10,838 nt of DNA, taken from contig JBEVNX010000007.1 of the NCBI GenBank assembly GCA_040507895.1, forward strand, positions 1-10,838, written 5' to 3'. The notes under the pieces are model-generated. The model did no database searches, was not told the DNA's origin, and saw only the letters and a list, made by a program, of their open reading frames with translations. A program made the position numbers and the translations under genes. Shown here piece after piece: positions 7,511 to 10,838 of the stretch (position 1 is its first letter; each line of letters opens with the position of its first letter). The DNA comes from JBEVNX01 sp040507895 (GTDB lineage: Bacteria; Desulfobacterota; Binatia; JACPRU01).

Positions 7511-7999
7511 TTATTCCCATGAATCGAAAAGACTGTCGATCACCTCCGCGGGAAAGCCCCGACCAGCGAGAAAGCGCGCCGCGCGCGCCGCAGTTCGGCG
7601 GTCCGCGAGCTCCGTCGCGCCGAAGCGCTCGGTGAGAAGGCGGCGAGCCAGCCTGCGCTCTTCCCGTCCTTCGAGAGCCGCCCGTTCGACGATTCGTTCG
7701 TCGATCTCGAGCCTGCGGAGCTGCTCCTGGATGCGCAGCGAGCCGTACCCTCGATCCTTGCCACGCTCAACGCATTCCGCGGCGAGCTTTCGATCGTCGA
7801 CATAGCCGAGGGCGCGAAGCCTTCCCAGCACGCCCCGAGCGAGGCGGCGCGAGGCCCCGGCCTCGTCCAGTGCCGAAGCGACCTCCGACTCGCTGCGCGC
7901 ACGCCGCGCGAGCAGCCGGAAGGCAAGGGTCATCGCCTGATCGTGATCGAGCGCGGCGCGCGGACGGTGCTGCCCGCGAGCGCCGGGACGACGGCCCAC
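7511..7999 (-). CDS. recX: regulatory protein RecX
   Basis: RecX binds RecA filaments and usually restrains their ATPase and strand-exchange activity. The protein is made of the three-helix repeats of the family: AFRLLARRARSESEVASAL opens the first, LRALGYVDDRKLAAECVERG with GSLRIQEQLRRLEID covers the second, and the last repeat ends with ARFLAGRGFPAEVIDSLFD. GTG 7997-7999, 5 nt after the pilT stop, gives 162 residues, normal for RecX. An ATG at 7931-7933 would give 140 and would trim the start of the first helix. Neither has a strong SD, so the start is uncertain. The frame stays open further upstream into pilT, but that part is only its shadow. The gene sits two places from recA, with pilT between, and ends in TAA 10 nt before alaS. 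Confidence 0.88.
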   Translation of the reverse strand: MGRRPGARGQHRPRAALDHDQAMTLAFRLLARRARSESEVASALDEAGASRRLARGVLGRLRALGYVDDRKLAAECVERGKDRGYGSLRIQEQLRRLEIDERIVERAALEGREERRLARRLLTERFGATELADRRTAARAARFLAGRGFPAEVIDSLFDSWE

Positions 8000-8004
8000 G
8001 GCGC

Positions 8005-9162
8005 CTAGAAGCGGTCGATCTTGAGCCGCTCCGTCTCTTCGCCCTCTTCGTCCTGTGGGCGCTCGAAGTCTTCCCAGCGCCGGTCGCTGGTGGAGGCGAT
8101 GCCGCGCACCTTGAGGGCGAAGTCGTCCGGGTTCGAGGACTGCGCGAGCGCCTCTTCGTAGGTGATGAGCCCGCGGCGATAGAGAGCCATCAGCGACTGA
8201 TCGAAGGTCTGCATGCCGTAGCTCGAGTGGCCCACCGCGATGGCGTCTCGCACTTCGGAGGTCTTCTCCTTGATCGCGATGCACTCGCGGATTCGTGCCG
8301 TCGAGACCATGACCTCGACCGCCGGCACCATTCCTTGGCCGTCCGCGCGCGGCATGAGGCGCTGGCTGAGGATGCCGCGGATGATGTTGGCGAGAATCAG
8401 CCGGATCTGTTCGCGCTGGTGCTCCGGAAAGTTCGAGACGATACGGGTGATCGTCTCGGTCGCGTCCAAGGTGTGCAGGGTCGAGAGCACCAGGTGCCCG
8501 GTCTCGGCAGCCAGGATCGCCGTCTCGATGGTTTCGAGGTCGCGCATCTCGCCGACCAGGATCACGTCGGGGTCCTGTCGAAGCGCGGCCTTGAGACCGT
8601 CCGCGAAGGTCGTGACATCGTAGCCGAGCTCGCGCTGCGAGACGATGGAGCGAATGTCTTCGTGCGTGTATTCGATCGGATCCTCTACCGTGATGATGTG
8701 GTTCGAGCAGTTCTCGTTGATGTGGCCGACCATCGCGGCGAGCGTCGTCGACTTGCCGCTTCCGGTAGTGCCGGTGACGAGGATCAGACCGCGGTTCTCG
8801 AGCGCGAGCTTGTTGACGATGGTCGGCAGATGGAGCTCGTCCACGGTGCGGATGCGCGCCGGGATGGCGCGCATCGCCACCGAGGGCTCGCCGCGCTGCA
8901 GGAACACGTTGACGCGGAAGCGCGTCGCCTCGGTCGTCTGATACGCCAGGTCGACCTGCATCCGGCTGCGGAAGCGCTCGCGGTGATGATCGTCGAGCAG
9001 CACGTCGAGGATCGCGGCCATGTCTTCGCGCGTGATCGGTGCCGCCTCGTCGAGCGGGTACAGGATGCCGTGGATGCGGATCGTCGGCTGCAAGCCGACC
9101 TTCAGATGCACGTCGGATGCGCTGCGAACGATGGCTTCGTGAAGGATTCCGTTCAAATCCAC
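8005..9162 (-). CDS. pilT: type IV pilus retraction ATPase, PilT family
   Basis: PilT hexamers on the cytoplasmic side of the type IV pilus machine depolymerise the pilus and drive twitching motility. The 385-residue protein has the N-terminal PAS-like domain (1 to about 105, SDVHLKVGLQPTIRIHG). The secretion ATPase core follows: Walker A GTTGSGKST (131-139), Asp box ITVEDPIEY (157-165), Walker B DPDVILVGEMRD (197-208) and His box LVLSTLHTLDA (224-234). The region of the PilT motif AIRNLIRE reads ARIRECIAIKEKTSEV, a divergent form. GMQTFDQSLMALYRRGLITYEEAL (316-339) and SNPDDF are typical of PilT/PilU. The C-terminal 30 residues are acidic (RPQDEEGEETERLK). The start is GTG 9160-9162 behind a perfect AGGAGG (9169-9174), 13 nt after recA. 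PilT rather than PilU is likely but not certain; no other pilus genes are in view. Confidence 0.93.
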   Translation of the reverse strand: MDLNGILHEAIVRSASDVHLKVGLQPTIRIHGILYPLDEAAPITREDMAAILDVLLDDHHRERFRSRMQVDLAYQTTEATRFRVNVFLQRGEPSVAMRAIPARIRTVDELHLPTIVNKLALENRGLILVTGTTGSGKSTTLAAMVGHINENCSNHIITVEDPIEYTHEDIRSIVSQRELGYDVTTFADGLKAALRQDPDVILVGEMRDLETIETAILAAETGHLVLSTLHTLDATETITRIVSNFPEHQREQIRLILANIIRGILSQRLMPRADGQGMVPAVEVMVSTARIRECIAIKEKTSEVRDAIAVGHSSYGMQTFDQSLMALYRRGLITYEEALAQSSNPDDFALKVRGIASTSDRRWEDFERPQDEEGEETERLKIDRF

Positions 9163-9168
9163 TCTGCG

Positions 9169-9174
9169 CCTCCT
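9169..9174 (-). promoter_or_regulatory. pilT: strong ribosome binding site of pilT
   Basis: A consensus AGGAGG lies 6 nt before GTG 9162, in the 13-nt gap after recA. It is the strongest SD in the window. It fixes the GTG start and implies that pilT is translated efficiently and independently on the recA transcript. Confidence 0.85.
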
Positions 9175-9175
9175 T

Positions 9176-10243
<1,068 letters not shown>

Positions 10244-10291
10244 GTTTCGCTCCATTCGGCCCCGCCCCGGGTGAGGACTACGTTCGAGACG

Positions 10292-10320
10292 ATTATAGGG
10301 AGAACGGGCCGCCACCGAAA
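10292..10320 (-). promoter_or_regulatory. recA: probable sigma-70-type promoter of recA
   Basis: On the minus strand a perfect TATAAT (10297-10292) stands 48 nt before the recA ATG. With a 17-nt spacer the -35 position reads TTTCGG (10320-10315), a weak match. Transcription would start near 10285, giving a leader of about 40 nt. AT-rich hexamers are rare in this sequence, which adds weight. No convincing LexA box was found nearby, so SOS control cannot be claimed from sequence. Confidence 0.6.
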
Positions 10321-10346
10321 GTGCGCGGAGGCCGCGGGCGTAGAGG

Positions 10347-10361
10347 GAAACGGACCGTTTC
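10347..10361. repeat. 15-nt perfect palindrome upstream of recA, possible operator
   Basis: GAAACGG-A-CCGTTTC: two 7-base arms around one central base, spanning the thpR stop codon and lying about 50-65 nt upstream of the recA -10 box. A single-base centre cannot form a hairpin loop with all arms paired, so a terminator is unlikely. The form suits a dimeric regulator, but no known operator is recognised and chance is possible. Confidence 0.35.
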
Positions 10362-10838
10362 AGGCGCCCTGAAGCGGGATCGCGACGAGCGGCGTGTACA
10401 CCGCTCCGTCGGAACGCAGTTGACTGCGATAGAGGATCACCTCTTCGATGCGGCAGGTCCCGAAGGGACGGTCGCCGTTCGTCTTGAGGGCGCGGACCAA
10501 TGCCTCGGCTCCGCGCGCCGAGCGCAGCCGGCCAATCGTGATGTGCGGCGTCAGGTCACGCTCCTCCGGCGGGAAGCCGAGCGGCGACAGCACGGTCTCG
10601 GCCGCGTCGGCGACTCGCTGAATGCCTTCGCCGCGCAGACCGACCCACACGACGCGCGGTCGCCTCTGGTTCGGGAACGTTCCGAGCCCACGGCACTCGA
10701 TCTCGAAGGGCGGGAGGGCACCGAGCTGTTCGGCAAGACCGCTCTCGATCTGCGGCACCTCGCTCTCGCGCACGTCGCCGAGAAACTGAATCGTCAGGTG
10801 CACGGCGTCGGGCGATACCCAGCGCACGTCCGCGCCGG
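10360..10838 (-). CDS. thpR: RNA 2',3'-cyclic phosphodiesterase (2'-5' RNA ligase family), 5' end missing
   Basis: ThpR-type proteins of the 2H phosphoesterase superfamily open 2',3'-cyclic phosphates and, in vitro, ligate tRNA halves through 2'-5' bonds. Both catalytic HxTx motifs are visible: HLTI (in SPDAVHLTIQFLGDV) near the right edge and HITI (in RDLTPHITIGRLRS) about 85 residues later. The linking region LGTFPNQRRPRVVWVGL and the end EEVILYRSQLRSDGAVYTPL are typical of the family. The frame is open to the window edge. The first roughly 30 residues, including the usual R(L/A)FVAL strand, lie outside; the GTG near 10827 is an internal Val (DVRWVSPD), not the start. TGA is at 10360-10362, and about 115 nt separate it from the recA start, with the recA promoter in the gap. 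Its physiological substrate is not known. Confidence 0.92.
   Translation of the reverse strand, partial: GADVRWVSPDAVHLTIQFLGDVRESEVPQIESGLAEQLGALPPFEIECRGLGTFPNQRRPRVVWVGLRGEGIQRVADAAETVLSPLGFPPEERDLTPHITIGRLRSARGAEALVRALKTNGDRPFGTCRIEEVILYRSQLRSDGAVYTPLVAIPLQGA

Noticed and set aside
5740..7635. Long + strand open frame (631 codons) opposite alaS
   Set aside because: It is the antisense shadow of the well-supported alaS gene. The translation is Arg/Ala/Leu/Asp-rich with no recognisable domain, as expected for GC-rich coding DNA read backwards.
10265..10300. LexA/SOS box ahead of recA
   Set aside because: Only a single CGAAC half-site is present (minus strand, near 10282-10288). The matching GTTCG half at the right distance is missing, and no CTG-N10-CAG or GTTC-N7-GTTC pair was seen.
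10244..10315. N-terminal extension of recA to an upstream start
   Set aside because: The added residues do not resemble RecA and cover the SD and the probable -10 box. ATG 10243 has proper spacing to GGAG.

Overview
This is a GC-rich (clearly above 60 % by eye) stretch of bacterial chromosome made almost entirely of housekeeping genes. Lnt (lipoprotein N-acylation) and a PilT-type ATPase point to a diderm bacterium with type IV pili. A deltaproteobacterial-type lineage (Myxococcota, Desulfobacterota, Binatota or similar) is a reasonable guess, but nothing here settles the phylum.

Layout. At the left edge (1-321, + strand) is the 3' end of a coiled-coil/C4 zinc-ribbon gene. Everything else is on the minus strand, transcribed from right to left: thpR (cut by the right edge), recA, a pilT-type gene, recX, alaS, phoH (ybeZ), ybeY, lnt, prfB, and a small cupin-like gene converging on the zinc-ribbon gene. 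The genes from recA onward are packed almost without gaps: 13 nt recA-pilT, about 5 nt pilT-recX, 10 nt recX-alaS, a TTGA overlap alaS-phoH, an 83-nt overlap phoH-ybeY, a GTGA overlap ybeY-lnt, a 17-nt overlap lnt-prfB and 15 nt prfB-cupin. A good -10 box (TATAAT) lies ahead of recA, so one long transcript from there is plausible.

Functional grouping. recA and recX are a recombinase and its modulator, here separated by a pilus-retraction ATPase gene. alaS, phoH, ybeY and prfB serve translation and RNA metabolism (tRNA charging, RNA-linked ATPase, rRNA maturation, UGA/UAA termination). lnt completes lipoprotein maturation. phoH-ybeY-lnt resembles the enterobacterial ybeZ-ybeY-ybeX-lnt cluster, without ybeX.

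Two genes do not read through in one frame. prfB carries the classical RF2 programmed +1 frameshift (GGGAGG-CAT-CTT-TGA-C), so its true start is at 1800 and simple ORF calling misses the first 81 codons. The cupin-like gene (359-680) needs two frame corrections, consistent with two lost bases, and is either decaying or affected by sequence error. I see no mobile element, CRISPR array, tRNA or rRNA, and no convincing undescribed system; the findings concern expression architecture and gene order.
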